Made by a program: the position numbers and the translations under genes
Source of the DNA: CAYGLV01 sp964351025
Lineage (GTDB): Bacteria > Actinomycetota > Thermoleophilia > Gaiellales > Gaiellaceae
Length of the DNA stretch: 25,005 nt
Direction of reading: 5' to 3'
Assembly (NCBI GenBank): GCA_964351025.1
Contig: CAYGLV010000036.1
Coordinates: 1 to 25,005 of the forward strand
The notes under the pieces: model-generated
What the model was told of the DNA's origin: nothing
Seen by the model: the letters and a program-made list of their open reading frames with translations, nothing else
Database searches by the model: none
In this document: positions 1-7,826 of the stretch, one piece after another
Layout: the number at the start of each line of letters is the position of its first letter
Position numbering within the stretch: position 1 is the first letter of the stretch

Positions 1-1233
1 CACCGAGCCTCCACCCTGAGCCGCCGCCTCCCCCTCGCCGCCGGCGTTGCCACGCTCGCACTGGTCGTTGCAGGCGTCGCGCTCGCCTGGGCCGACGGCG
101 CGCCGCTCTCCCCGGCCGGCGCGGGCCGCGCCGCCGGCGACCCGGCACTCGCCCGCTGGTTCCTTGCGAGCCTCGTGGCTGCCTTTGCCGCCTACGTCGC
201 CGGGCTGTGGCTGCTGCGCCGGGGTGGAACGCGGCTCGCTGCGGTCGCGCTCGTGGCGGCGGCGATCCAACTCGCTCCGCTCGCTGGGCCGCTGTTGCTT
301 TCCACCGACGCCTGGACGTACTGGGAGTACGGCCGAATTGCGGCCGTCGAGGGTGGAAACCCGTACCGCGACGAGCCGCGGGAGTTCCCGGGGAATCCTG
401 CGTATCCCTTTGCCGGCGCGGCCTGGCGGGACACGACGTCCGTCTACGGGCCGCTCTTTACGCTCGCGTCGGAGCCCGTTGCTCTCGCAGCCGGCAGTTC
501 GGAGGACGCCGCCGCCTGGATCTACAAGGCGCTCGCGGCGGCCGCGATGCTTGCGGCGACCGCTCTTGCAGCGCGGCGTGCGAGGGAGAAGGCGCTTGCG
601 GCGGCCTTCGTCGGGTGGAACCCACTGCTCGCCGTGCACATGGCCGGCGGCGGTCACAACGACGCGTGGCTGGCAGCGCTCGTCCTTGCCGCACTCGCGC
701 TCGCGGCCGCAGGCCGCAGGCAGCTCGCGGGCGTCGCCTGGGCGGCGGCGATCGGGGTCAAGTGGGTGCCGGTCGTGTTGCTCGCGATGCGCGCGCTCGA
801 GGCACGGGGAACCCGTAGGAGAGTGGGGCATGCCGGCTTCGCAGTCGCCGTAGCCGTCGTCTCGGCGCTCGCACTCTGGCGCTACGGGCTCGACTGGCTG
901 CGCGCGTTCGGTCCGCTCGCGCGCAATGCGGGGACCGAGACGAGCTATGCGCTCCCGTACCGGCTCGAGCAGCTCGGGCTGCCCCATGGCGTGGCCCTCG
1001 GGCTCGCGCTGGCCGGGCTCGCCGTTGCTCTCGCCCTCCTCGCTCGACAGGCTTTCCGCGGCCGCGCGCGTCTCGGGCTGACAGCGTGCGTGTTGCTGCT
1101 CGGCACGCCGTGGCTCGCCGCCTGGTACGTCGCCTGGGCAGTTCCGCTGGCCGCAGCCGAGGAGGACCACACCGCGCGGCTTGTCGCGCTCGGTCTCTGC
1201 GCGTACCTGCTGCCGCAGGCCGTGCCCGTCTAG
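1..1233 (+). CDS. GT-C type polyprenol-phosphate mannosyltransferase-like membrane protein (MptA/B-like), 5' partial
   Basis: The frame is open from the first base of the window to the TAG at 1231-1233, so about 410 residues are visible and the start lies upstream. A GTG at 175 is an internal codon, because a clear membrane helix (LPLAAGVATLALVVAGVALA) is encoded before it. The protein is polytopic, with roughly nine hydrophobic segments. The first extracytoplasmic loop carries an Asp followed by an aromatic/Gly-Arg stretch (STDAWTYWEYGR), then GGNPY and VYGPL. Later come GGGHNDAW and a GVKWVP helix. This order is what I know from actinobacterial alpha-mannosyltransferases of the MptA/MptB/GT87 type, which use polyprenyl-phosphate mannose outside the membrane to build lipoglycans. 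The acceptor and linkage cannot be told from sequence. The family call is fairly secure; the exact enzyme is not. Confidence 0.75.
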   Translation, partial: HRASTLSRRLPLAAGVATLALVVAGVALAWADGAPLSPAGAGRAAGDPALARWFLASLVAAFAAYVAGLWLLRRGGTRLAAVALVAAAIQLAPLAGPLLLSTDAWTYWEYGRIAAVEGGNPYRDEPREFPGNPAYPFAGAAWRDTTSVYGPLFTLASEPVALAAGSSEDAAAWIYKALAAAAMLAATALAARRAREKALAAAFVGWNPLLAVHMAGGGHNDAWLAALVLAALALAAAGRRQLAGVAWAAAIGVKWVPVVLLAMRALEARGTRRRVGHAGFAVAVAVVSALALWRYGLDWLRAFGPLARNAGTETSYALPYRLEQLGLPHGVALGLALAGLAVALALLARQAFRGRARLGLTACVLLLGTPWLAAWYVAWAVPLAAAEEDHTARLVALGLCAYLLPQAVPV

Positions 1234-1278
1234 CCCCGGTGGCGGAGCGGCGGGACGCCGCCCTCGCAGTGACCCGGG

Positions 1279-1284
1279 TAGCGT
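1279..1284 (+). promoter_or_regulatory. Putative -10 box (TAGCGT) upstream of moeA
   Basis: TAGCGT lies 13 bases before the moeA ATG and fits the TANNNT form of actinobacterial -10 boxes. A transcript starting 6-7 bases downstream would have a leader of only about 6-7 bases. No convincing -35 is visible. A GC-rich 6-bp hairpin (GCGGCG-GGA-CGCCGC, 1247-1261) just upstream could separate moeA from the mannosyltransferase transcript, but it lacks a T tract. Confidence 0.3.
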
Positions 1285-1297
1285 ATGCGCCGAGCCG

Positions 1298-2491
1298 ATG
1301 GCCGAGCCGATCTCGATTTCCGAAGCGCTCGCGCGCGTGCTGGCACGGGTCAGCCCGCTGCCGGCGGAGTCGGTGGCCCTCCCGGACTCGGTCGGGCGTG
1401 TCCTCGCGGAGCCGGCCCGCGCCCTCGTCGACCTGCCGCCGTTTCCGAGCTCGGCGATGGACGGGTTCGCAGTGCGCGCCGCGGACACCCCGGGCACGCT
1501 GCCCGTGGGCCACCGGATAGCGGCCGGCCGGCCGGCGCAGCGCGCCCTCCGCCCCGGCGAGGCGATGGCGATCGCGACCGGTGGGGCGGTTCCCGACGGC
1601 GCTGATGCCGTCGTCCCCATCGAGTATGTTGTCGAATATGACAACCGTGTGGAGATTTCTGCAGCGCCTCACCCTGGGGACCACGTACGTCCGCGCGCCG
1701 GCGACGTGCGCGCCGGCGACATCGTTGTCGAGGCCGGCAGCGTGCTCGGCCCGGCCCAGGTCGGGGGGCTGGCGGCGGCGGGTATCTCCGAGGTGCGTTG
1801 TGCCCGCCGGCCGCGGGCTGCCGTGCTCGCGACCGGCAGCGAGCTCCGAGCTCCCGGCGAGGTGCTCGGGCCGGGCCAGATCTACGAGTCGAACGGCGTG
1901 CTGCTGTCGTCCGCGCTCTCCTCCGCCGGCGCGGAGGTCGAGCGTCTCCCATCGGTCGAGGACGACCCCGGTCTTCATCGAGCGGCGCTCGCACGCGGCC
2001 TCGAGTACGACGTGCTCGTGACGTCCGGTGGCGTTTCCGTCGGCCCGCACGACCTCGTTCGCGGGGTCGAACGCGAGCTGGGTGTCGAGGAGGTCTTCTG
2101 GGGCGTCGCCGTGAAGCCCGGCAAGCCGGTCTCCTTCGGCCTGCACGGCGCAACGCTTGTATTCGGCCTGCCCGGGAACCCGGTTTCGGCCCTCGTCGGC
2201 TTCGAGCTGTTCGTCAGGCCCGCGCTCCTCGCTCTTCAGGGCGCCACGTGGCCTGGCCCGCGCTACGAGTCCGGCCGCCTCGTGCGGGCGTTGCGGCGCG
2301 ATCCACGGCGCGATGAGCTCGTGCGCGCCCGCTCGCGCTCCGGCGAAGAGGGGGTCGTGCTCGACCCGATCGGAGGACAGGAATCCCACATGATCGCCCG
2401 CGCCGCCGGGGCGGATGCGCTCGTGCTGGTTCCCCGCGGTGAGGGTGAGATTGCACAGGGGGAGCAGGTGCGCTTTCTGCGCCTTGCCTGA
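1298..2491 (+). CDS. moeA: Molybdopterin molybdenumtransferase MoeA
   Basis: The 397-residue protein is full length for MoeA. The enzyme inserts molybdate into adenylylated molybdopterin in the last step of molybdenum cofactor synthesis, in the cytosol. Visible family marks in order are SSAMDGFAVRAAD near residue 50, TGGAVPDGADAVV near 95, RPRAGDVRAGD near 130, LATGSEL near 180, the MPT-binding TSGGVSVGPHD near 245, KPGKPVSFG and FGLPGNPVSA near 280-300. The C-terminal domain IV follows. The open frame extends further upstream, but MAEPISISEALARVL starts exactly where MoeA proteins start, so ATG 1298 was chosen. moaC and mog, which act earlier in the same pathway, lie about 7.5 kb downstream on the same strand. 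Its stop is 3 bases from the stop of the convergent M28-like gene. Confidence 0.93.
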   Translation: MAEPISISEALARVLARVSPLPAESVALPDSVGRVLAEPARALVDLPPFPSSAMDGFAVRAADTPGTLPVGHRIAAGRPAQRALRPGEAMAIATGGAVPDGADAVVPIEYVVEYDNRVEISAAPHPGDHVRPRAGDVRAGDIVVEAGSVLGPAQVGGLAAAGISEVRCARRPRAAVLATGSELRAPGEVLGPGQIYESNGVLLSSALSSAGAEVERLPSVEDDPGLHRAALARGLEYDVLVTSGGVSVGPHDLVRGVERELGVEEVFWGVAVKPGKPVSFGLHGATLVFGLPGNPVSALVGFELFVRPALLALQGATWPGPRYESGRLVRALRRDPRRDELVRARSRSGEEGVVLDPIGGQESHMIARAAGADALVLVPRGEGEIAQGEQVRFLRLA

Positions 2492-2494
2492 GGC

Positions 2495-4378
2495 TCAGCC
2501 GCCCAGTCCGACGCGACGCCCTGTTCCATCGCGTCGCCACCGCTGGGCAGCGAGCACGGCGACTCGGACGATCTCGCGGAGGGGGCCGCGTGGCGGCAAC
2601 TCGCTCGCCTCCGGGTACGGGGCATACCGTCCCGTCGCGAGCGCGCCGACCTGACCGGCTGTCGCGACCCAGCCGAGGAGCACGGCGAACGAAAGCCACG
2701 GGACGTACCCGGTCGTGACAAGGCTCAAGATGTAGGCGGGAGCGTCGAGACCCAGCCCGTAGCGTGCAGCGAACGAGACGAGCGGCAGCAGCGGGCCGGT
2801 CAGCCCGACCGCGAAGAGGACCGCCCTCCGCCACGCCGCGCGTCCATGCTGTTGCGGTAGCCAGAGCCAGGCGTACAGGGACGGCAGGAGGAAGACGAGC
2901 GCGAAGGGGTTCGTCGCGACGACGAGCAGAGCGACAACTGCGAGGGCGACGAGCGCGACCGTGTATCCGGCGACGCGCTCCTCGAGTGTCAGGGACCGTC
3001 GCGGGAGCAGTCGCTGGCGCGAGAGCAACCAGCCCGCCGCGAGTGGGAGGGCGAGCACGACGAGCCCAGCGACCGGCCAGCTGGCTGCGCCGGGGGTGTC
3101 AGGCGCGACGGGACGGCCCGGGCCGTTACGAAACAGCCCGGAGGTCGCCCCGAGCCAGAGGAGCAGCCCCGCCCACGCCCAGAAGGCGGCGCGGCTGCGC
3201 AAGGCACGCAGTGCGGGGACCAGCCGGATCCGGCGGCGCCGGCAGAATGCGAAGAGGTCCACCGCGCCCAGAAGGAAAGGCAGCAGCGCAGCAAGGAGGA
3301 CGAGCTCGACCGCCCAACCGCGGACGATCCGGCGGTCGAAGTAGATGTAGCTCGACGTGCCCTGCGCCAGCTCGACTCCCGCGTCGAGCGAGGCGAGGAG
3401 GCTCTGCGCTGCACGGCCGAGCTCGCCGAACCGCTTCGGGTTCAGACGCTCGCCGGTATCGGTGAAGGCGTCGCCGCCGCGCTCTGGCAACGTCGTCAGG
3501 GTGATCGCGGGGATGCCGTCGCCGACAAACGGGCCCTGCTCGCCGGGAGCGAACGGGAAGCCGAGGTCGACAAGCTGCCAGAGAGCCGACGGCCTGTGCG
3601 GCTCCTCGCCCGTCTCCTCGAGCACGCGCGTCGCCAGGGTGCGCACGAGCGCGATGGCGGGCGAGCGTGGCTGGTCTCCTGCCAACTCGAGCCGTGGTTT
3701 AGCGGCTCCCGCGAGCGCTGCGAGATTGACGACGGCGACGACACTGCTCCGGTACGGCGAGGCCGACGCAAAACGCTCGGCGCCGAGCGCGCCGAAGGCT
3801 CCCCCGTCGGTGGAAAGGAAGATGAGCGTGTGCGCCGGGTTGGCACGCAGCGTGCTCCCTGTGCCCACCGTGGAGTAGCCGCGGGCGAGCTCGATGAGGG
3901 CCGCAGTGCCGGAGGCGTTGGCGTTGGCTCCCGGACCGACTCCGGACGAATCGCGATGGGCCAAAATGACGATCGCCTCTGGTGAGTCGCCTCGCACGAC
4001 GGCGAGCACGTTTCGCAGCTCCACGTCGCCTCGGCCGAGGACGCGGGCTGTGAAGCTGTCCTCTCGTGTCGCCAACCCGTAGAGCTTCATCTGGGCGGTG
4101 AACCACTCGGCCGCGCCGAGGGCTCCCGCCGAGCCGGGTGCGCGATCGGGATACGCCTGCGCCAGGTCGCGCGCCAGCTCGAGCGCGGTCGGCGTGTCGA
4201 ATGCGGGCGGTAGCGGTGGCCTCGGCAGTCCGGCAGGCCGCGCGACCGTGAAGGCTGCAATGAGGAGCGGCAGCGCGATGAGGAATCCGGCGCTGCGAAC
4301 GAGTCGCGCGTTGACGGGACGCTCGGGCGAGCCTCGACGCGCACGCCGGCGGGGAGATCGGACCCGGGGCGGCGTCAT
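2495..4378 (-). CDS. Membrane-anchored M28-family peptidase-like protein, probably catalytically inactive
   Basis: This is a 627-residue protein. It has an N-terminal membrane helix (about residues 20-38), an extracytoplasmic M28 aminopeptidase-like domain (about 60-340) and a C-terminal half with some seven or eight membrane helices. The first metal motif is intact (AHRDS, H141 and D143). The other expected M28 residues are gone: the bridging Asp in the GxNDNxSG motif is Ala (GANANASG, A153), the Glu-Glu pair is Gly-Ala (STDGGAFGALG, 193-194), the NxD Asp is Ala (VVNLAALAG, A220), and the SDH His is replaced (GEQGPF before GIPA). The fold is well conserved, so a zinc-binding pseudo-peptidase or one with altered chemistry is likely. 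ATG 4378 gives a proper signal-anchor N-terminus; the frame is open beyond it into the regulator gene but without family similarity. It diverges from the two-component genes. Confidence 0.8.
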   Translation of the reverse strand: MTPPRVRSPRRRARRGSPERPVNARLVRSAGFLIALPLLIAAFTVARPAGLPRPPLPPAFDTPTALELARDLAQAYPDRAPGSAGALGAAEWFTAQMKLYGLATREDSFTARVLGRGDVELRNVLAVVRGDSPEAIVILAHRDSSGVGPGANANASGTAALIELARGYSTVGTGSTLRANPAHTLIFLSTDGGAFGALGAERFASASPYRSSVVAVVNLAALAGAAKPRLELAGDQPRSPAIALVRTLATRVLEETGEEPHRPSALWQLVDLGFPFAPGEQGPFVGDGIPAITLTTLPERGGDAFTDTGERLNPKRFGELGRAAQSLLASLDAGVELAQGTSSYIYFDRRIVRGWAVELVLLAALLPFLLGAVDLFAFCRRRRIRLVPALRALRSRAAFWAWAGLLLWLGATSGLFRNGPGRPVAPDTPGAASWPVAGLVVLALPLAAGWLLSRQRLLPRRSLTLEERVAGYTVALVALAVVALLVVATNPFALVFLLPSLYAWLWLPQQHGRAAWRRAVLFAVGLTGPLLPLVSFAARYGLGLDAPAYILSLVTTGYVPWLSFAVLLGWVATAGQVGALATGRYAPYPEASELPPRGPLREIVRVAVLAAQRWRRDGTGRRVGLGG

Positions 4379-4387
4379 CGCGGGGCT

Positions 4388-4393
4388 ATAGTA
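4388..4393 (-). promoter_or_regulatory. Putative -10 box (TACTAT) for the M28-like gene, possibly leaderless
   Basis: On the minus strand TACTAT lies nine bases before the ATG at 4378, with no Shine-Dalgarno between them. Transcription would therefore begin at or next to the start codon. The 57-base gap also has to hold the promoter of the divergent regulator gene, for which I see no clear box apart from the overlapping TATAGT at 4387-4392 on the plus strand. Confidence 0.35.
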
Positions 4394-4435
4394 GGTGACA
4401 AGTCGGGCCGTCCGACGCGCCTCCGAAGCTTCCCG

Positions 4436-5143
4436 ATGCCGGACTCCGCGACCATCCTCCTCGTAGACGACGAGGACTCGATCCAGAAGCTGCTGACGTA
4501 CCCGCTCGAGCGGGACGGCTACAGGGTCATCCAGGCGCGCGACGGCGAAGAGGCGCTCCGTCGTTTCGATGAGGAGGGTGCTCGGATCGACCTTGTCGTT
4601 CTGGACTTGATGCTGCCGCTGCTCGATGGCCTCGAGGTCTGCAAGCGCCTGCGAGCGGTGAGCACAGTCCCGATCATCATGCTCACCGCACGCGACGACG
4701 AGCTCGACAAGGTGCTCGGGCTGGAGCTGGGCGCCGACGACTACATCACCAAGCCGTTTTCGATCCGGGAGTTCCGCAGTCGGGTACGCGCTCTTCTGCG
4801 CCGCGCGGCCACGCCGCACGCAGTCGCTCGCCCGGAAGACGAACGGATCGAACGCGACGACCTGGTCGTCGACCGCATCCGACGCGCAGTCGAGGTGCGA
4901 GGGAGACCCGTTCAGCTCACATACGTCGAGTTCGAGCTGCTGTCCGTGCTGGCCGGCAGCCCGGGCCGGGTCTTCTCCCGCCGGGCCCTCCTGGAGCGGC
5001 TTCGTGGCAGCGCCGACTACCGCGAGCCTCGCACAATCGACGTCCATGTCCGCCACCTGCGTGAGAAGATCGAGCTCGACGCGCGCGAGCCGGAGCTGAT
5101 CCTCACGGTGCGCGGCGCCGGCTACCGCTTCCGCGAACGATGA
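4436..5143 (+). CDS. OmpR/PhoB-family two-component response regulator
   Basis: The 235-residue protein has a receiver domain (about 5-120) and an OmpR-type winged-helix DNA-binding domain (about 135-233). Receiver residues are all present: acidic pocket D11/D12, phospho-acceptor D57 in VVLDLMLP, T84, and K106 in ITKPF. The effector domain shows VQLTYVEFELLSVLAG, the recognition-helix region with SRRALLERL, and RTIDVHVRHLREKIE with the wing VRGAGYRF. This is a complete DNA-binding regulator of the MtrA/PhoP/ResD kind; the regulon cannot be read from sequence. Its TGA overlaps the ATG of the histidine kinase (ATGA, 5140-5143), so the two are translationally coupled partners. No Shine-Dalgarno is obvious before ATG 4436. 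Confidence 0.92.
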   Translation: MPDSATILLVDDEDSIQKLLTYPLERDGYRVIQARDGEEALRRFDEEGARIDLVVLDLMLPLLDGLEVCKRLRAVSTVPIIMLTARDDELDKVLGLELGADDYITKPFSIREFRSRVRALLRRAATPHAVARPEDERIERDDLVVDRIRRAVEVRGRPVQLTYVEFELLSVLAGSPGRVFSRRALLERLRGSADYREPRTIDVHVRHLREKIELDAREPELILTVRGAGYRFRER

Positions 5144-6546
5144 TTCGCGGCATCCGCACACGGCTCGCGCTCGCGCTGCTGGTCGTTGTCGCGGGCGCCC
5201 TCGTCGTCGCGTGGGCGACCGTCGTGCCGTCGCTCGAGAACCGTCTCATCAAGGCGAAGCTCGACCAGCTTCGCGGTGACGCGCTCCCGGTTGCCCTCAA
5301 TCTCCCGGACCGCGTCTTCTGGCAGGAGTACGTGGAGCAGACGGAGTTCCTCGTCAACGCACGGATCGTCGTGTACGACCTGCTGACCACCGATCCGGTG
5401 GCCCTGACCGTGGCTGCCGACTCGCGCACCGGCAGCTCGCGCGACGTCGAACGGGACATCACCGCGCAGATCGCCGCTGCGACCGGGCGGACGCAGGGGG
5501 GCACGACGCGCCGCAACGACAAGCGCGTCGCCGAAATCGCCATTCCCCTCGACCCCAAGGGGCCCGTCGTGCTCTTCATCTCTCCGCTTCGCGACTCGCT
5601 CGCGACCGTACGCCTCGTCGAGCGGCGTCTGCTCGGTGCGGGCGCACTCGCGCTGCTCGTCGCCGGCGTGCTCGGCTATCTCGGGGCGTCGTTTCACGCC
5701 CACCGCATCCGCCGGCTCGAGCGGGCCGCCGAGCGGATCGCCGGCGGGAGGTTCGACGAGCCGGTCGTGGACGGTGGCTCCGACGAGCTCGGCGAGCTTG
5801 CGTCCGCGTTCGAGCGCATGCGCGAGCAGCTCGCGCACCTCGACACGGCACGCAAGGAGTTCATCGCCAACGCCTCGCATGAGCTGCGGACGCCCCTCTT
5901 CTCGCTGGGCGGCTTTCTCGAGCTGATGACCGACGAGGAGCTCGACGAGGAGACCCGTGACGAGTTCCTGGTGACGATGCGGGAACAGGTGGACCGGCTG
6001 ACGAAGCTCGCCACGGACCTGCTCGATCTGTCGCGGGTGGACGCCGGCCGGCTCCACCTCGAGCAGGAAGTGGTGGATTTGACCGACCTCGCGCGCGCAC
6101 TGCTCGATGAGATGCGGCCGCTGGCCGCCCGTCGCGGGCATCCGGTACGCGAATTGCTCGAGCCGGGCACGATTGGGCTCGGCGATGAGCAACGCGTGCT
6201 CCAGGTCGGCCGGTCGCTGCTTGGCAACGCGCTCGTCCACACTCCGGTCGGCACGCCCGTGACGGTGCGCGTGGGGCACCGGGACGGTTTCTCGTTCCTC
6301 GCAGTCGAGGACCAAGGCCCCGGTGTGCCCCCGGAGCATGTGCCGCACGTTTTCGAGCGCTTCTACCGGATCGAGGGCGATCTCGCATCCGGAAGCGGGC
6401 TCGGCCTGGCGATCGCCCGCGAGCTCGCGGATCTGATGGGCGGAAAGATGGAGCTCGAGACTCGGCCGGGTCGAACGATCTTCCGGCTCGTGCTCGACGC
6501 GGCGCCACCGGTCGCGCCGGACACGCCCGCTTCTTCCGAGTCGTAG
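5140..6546 (+). CDS. HAMP-domain sensor histidine kinase
   Basis: The 468-residue membrane kinase is paired with the preceding regulator. Order: first membrane helix (about 7-30), an extracytoplasmic sensing region of about 125 residues, second helix (about 160-182, GALALLVAGVLGYLGASF), HAMP linker (about 183-235), HisKA domain with H247 in FIANASHELRTP, and an ATP-binding domain with N-box N363, the G1 box DQGPGVPPEH, FERFYR, and the G2 box GSGLGLAIARE. All catalytic parts are present, so it should autophosphorylate and phosphorylate D57 of the regulator. The N-box reads GNALVHTP, a slight variant of NAxxYTP. The sensing domain resembles nothing I can name. The next gene encodes an HtrA protease, a common cell-envelope-stress partner, but it is separated by 54 bases rich in palindromes. 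Confidence 0.9.
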   Translation: MIRGIRTRLALALLVVVAGALVVAWATVVPSLENRLIKAKLDQLRGDALPVALNLPDRVFWQEYVEQTEFLVNARIVVYDLLTTDPVALTVAADSRTGSSRDVERDITAQIAAATGRTQGGTTRRNDKRVAEIAIPLDPKGPVVLFISPLRDSLATVRLVERRLLGAGALALLVAGVLGYLGASFHAHRIRRLERAAERIAGGRFDEPVVDGGSDELGELASAFERMREQLAHLDTARKEFIANASHELRTPLFSLGGFLELMTDEELDEETRDEFLVTMREQVDRLTKLATDLLDLSRVDAGRLHLEQEVVDLTDLARALLDEMRPLAARRGHPVRELLEPGTIGLGDEQRVLQVGRSLLGNALVHTPVGTPVTVRVGHRDGFSFLAVEDQGPGVPPEHVPHVFERFYRIEGDLASGSGLGLAIARELADLMGGKMELETRPGRTIFRLVLDAAPPVAPDTPASSES

Positions 6547-6547
6547 C

Positions 6548-6563
6548 GTTTTCACGTGGAAAC
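6548..6563. promoter_or_regulatory. parS-like palindrome GTTTTCACGTGGAAAC
   Basis: This 16-base palindrome has one mismatched pair around a CACGTG core and begins one base after the kinase stop codon. Aligned on the core it shares TTT-CACGTG-GAA with known parS variants but differs at the fourth and fifth positions on each side. It may be a degenerate ParB site or an operator of the htrA gene. Confidence 0.4.
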
Positions 6564-6565
6564 GA

Positions 6566-6588
6566 GACGGGCGGATCCGCCGCCCGTC
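6566..6588. promoter_or_regulatory. Nested inverted repeat in the htrA promoter region
   Basis: GACGGGC (6566-6572) and GCCCGTC (6582-6588) form a 7-bp stem. Inside it lies an overlapping perfect 12-base palindrome, GGCGGATCCGCC (6570-6581). The repeat ends directly against the putative -10 box at 6589, so it fills the promoter spacer. It could be an operator or a weak terminator of the kinase transcript; there is no T tract. Confidence 0.4.
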
Positions 6589-6594
6589 TAGAGT
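6589..6594 (+). promoter_or_regulatory. Putative -10 box (TAGAGT) of htrA, leaderless arrangement
   Basis: TAGAGT is followed by six bases and then the ATG at 6601. This places the expected transcription start on the first base of the start codon. There is no Shine-Dalgarno, which fits a leaderless mRNA. Confidence 0.5.
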
Positions 6595-6600
6595 GAGGGC

Positions 6601-7794
6601 ATGGGTCGCTTCCTCCTCGTCGCCGCGGTCGCCGGCGTTTGCGGTGCTGTCGCGGCCCTGGGGATCGGCGGGGCGGCGGGCTGGGTCGGTTCCGGAGAGT
6701 CGGTGCACACCGTCACTACCACGAAAGTCATACCGATCCAGTCCGGCCAGACGAGCGTGGGAGCGAGCGCGCGGAGCGGCTTCGACCCCGCTGCCGTCTA
6801 TCAGCAGCGCTCTCCAGGCGTCGTCACGATCTACGCGTACTCCGGCGTCGAGGGCGACGTGCGCGGCTCGACGCAGGGCTCCGGCTTCGTGGTCTCCGAG
6901 GACGGCCACATCCTCACGAACGCGCACGTGATCACGAACGCCGGTGACGGCGAGCCGGTGCGCGGCGCGCGGCGCCTCTACGTCGAGTTCCAGGACATCG
7001 ATCGCGTGCCCGCCGAGATCGTCGGCTGGGACCTGTTCAACGACGTGGGCGTGATCCGGATCGATCCGACGGCGCATGCGCTCACGCCGCTTCCGCTCGG
7101 CGACTCGGCACGGGTCGCCGTCGGTGAGCCTGTGGCCGCGATCGGCAGCCCGTTCGGGAACCAGAACTCGCTCGCGGTCGGCGTCATCTCGGCGACAGGC
7201 CGCTCGATCCCGTCGCTGACGTCGGGCTACGCGATCGGCGACGCGATCCAGATCGATGCGCCGATCAACCACGGGAACTCGGGCGGGCCACTGCTCGACG
7301 CTCGTGGGCGCGTAATCGGCATCAATGCGCAGATCAACTCCACCTCGGGTGAGGCCGAGGGCGTCGGCTTCGCCGTGCCGATCAACTCGGCCCGGCGCTC
7401 GCTCGAACAGCTGATCTCGACGGGGCGGGTCGCCTACGCCTACGTGGGTATCCGCACCGAAGACGTGACTCCCGGGCTCTCGCGCCACTTCGGCTTCGCG
7501 GCGGAGCGGGGCGCGCTCATCTCCGAAGTCCGGCCCGGTGGGCCCGCCGAGGCGGCAGGTCTGCGCGGAAGCAGCCGCCGCGTCATCTTCAACGGTCTCA
7601 CCGTTAGCGTCGGCGGAGATCTCGTCACCGCAATCGGCGGCGTCCGTGTGGGCAGCGCCGAGGACCTCGTCCGTCTCGTCGCCGAGCGGCACCTGCCGGG
7701 CCAGACGGTGGCCTTCTCCATCCTTCGGGGTGGGACGAAGCCCGCCGTCGTCGAGGTGACCTTCGCCGAGCGCCGGGCCAACCTCGAGCCGTAG
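6601..7794 (+). CDS. HtrA/DegP-family membrane-anchored serine protease with one PDZ domain
   Basis: The 397-residue protein has an N-terminal membrane anchor (about 3-30) followed by a low-complexity Thr/Ser-rich linker. An S1C trypsin-like protease domain (about 62-270) carries the full triad: H109 in TNAHV, D148 in FNDVGVIRID and S227 in GNSGGP. One PDZ domain (about 275-390) includes YVGIRTEDVTP and the GGPAEAAGL ligand loop. Proteins of this type sit outside the membrane and degrade or process misfolded envelope proteins. Length and order match actinobacterial HtrA/PepD-like proteases with a single PDZ. It follows a two-component system but appears to have its own promoter. The RsbW-like gene follows after 32 bases and may be cotranscribed. 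Confidence 0.92.
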   Translation: MGRFLLVAAVAGVCGAVAALGIGGAAGWVGSGESVHTVTTTKVIPIQSGQTSVGASARSGFDPAAVYQQRSPGVVTIYAYSGVEGDVRGSTQGSGFVVSEDGHILTNAHVITNAGDGEPVRGARRLYVEFQDIDRVPAEIVGWDLFNDVGVIRIDPTAHALTPLPLGDSARVAVGEPVAAIGSPFGNQNSLAVGVISATGRSIPSLTSGYAIGDAIQIDAPINHGNSGGPLLDARGRVIGINAQINSTSGEAEGVGFAVPINSARRSLEQLISTGRVAYAYVGIRTEDVTPGLSRHFGFAAERGALISEVRPGGPAEAAGLRGSSRRVIFNGLTVSVGGDLVTAIGGVRVGSAEDLVRLVAERHLPGQTVAFSILRGGTKPAVVEVTFAERRANLEP

Positions 7795-7826
7795 CCACGG
7801 CCGATTTCTGGCATCATCCGCGCTCG

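Noticed and set aside
175..177. GTG as the start of the mannosyltransferase
   Set aside because: A membrane helix in the same frame is encoded before it and the frame is open to the window edge, so the gene starts upstream.
1247..1261. GCGGCG-GGA-CGCCGC hairpin between the mannosyltransferase gene and moeA
   Set aside because: It has no T tract and only six base pairs of a very common GC-rich kind. It was kept only as a remark under the moeA promoter.
1628..1645. Inverted repeat GTTGTC-GAATAT-GACAAC in a locally AT-richer patch of moeA
   Set aside because: It lies inside conserved coding sequence of MoeA, far from any start. The local dip in GC is short and the repeat can be explained by codons.
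758..2389. A 540-codon open frame on the minus strand opposite moeA
   Set aside because: It is antisense to a complete MoeA, is Arg-rich and shows no family motif.
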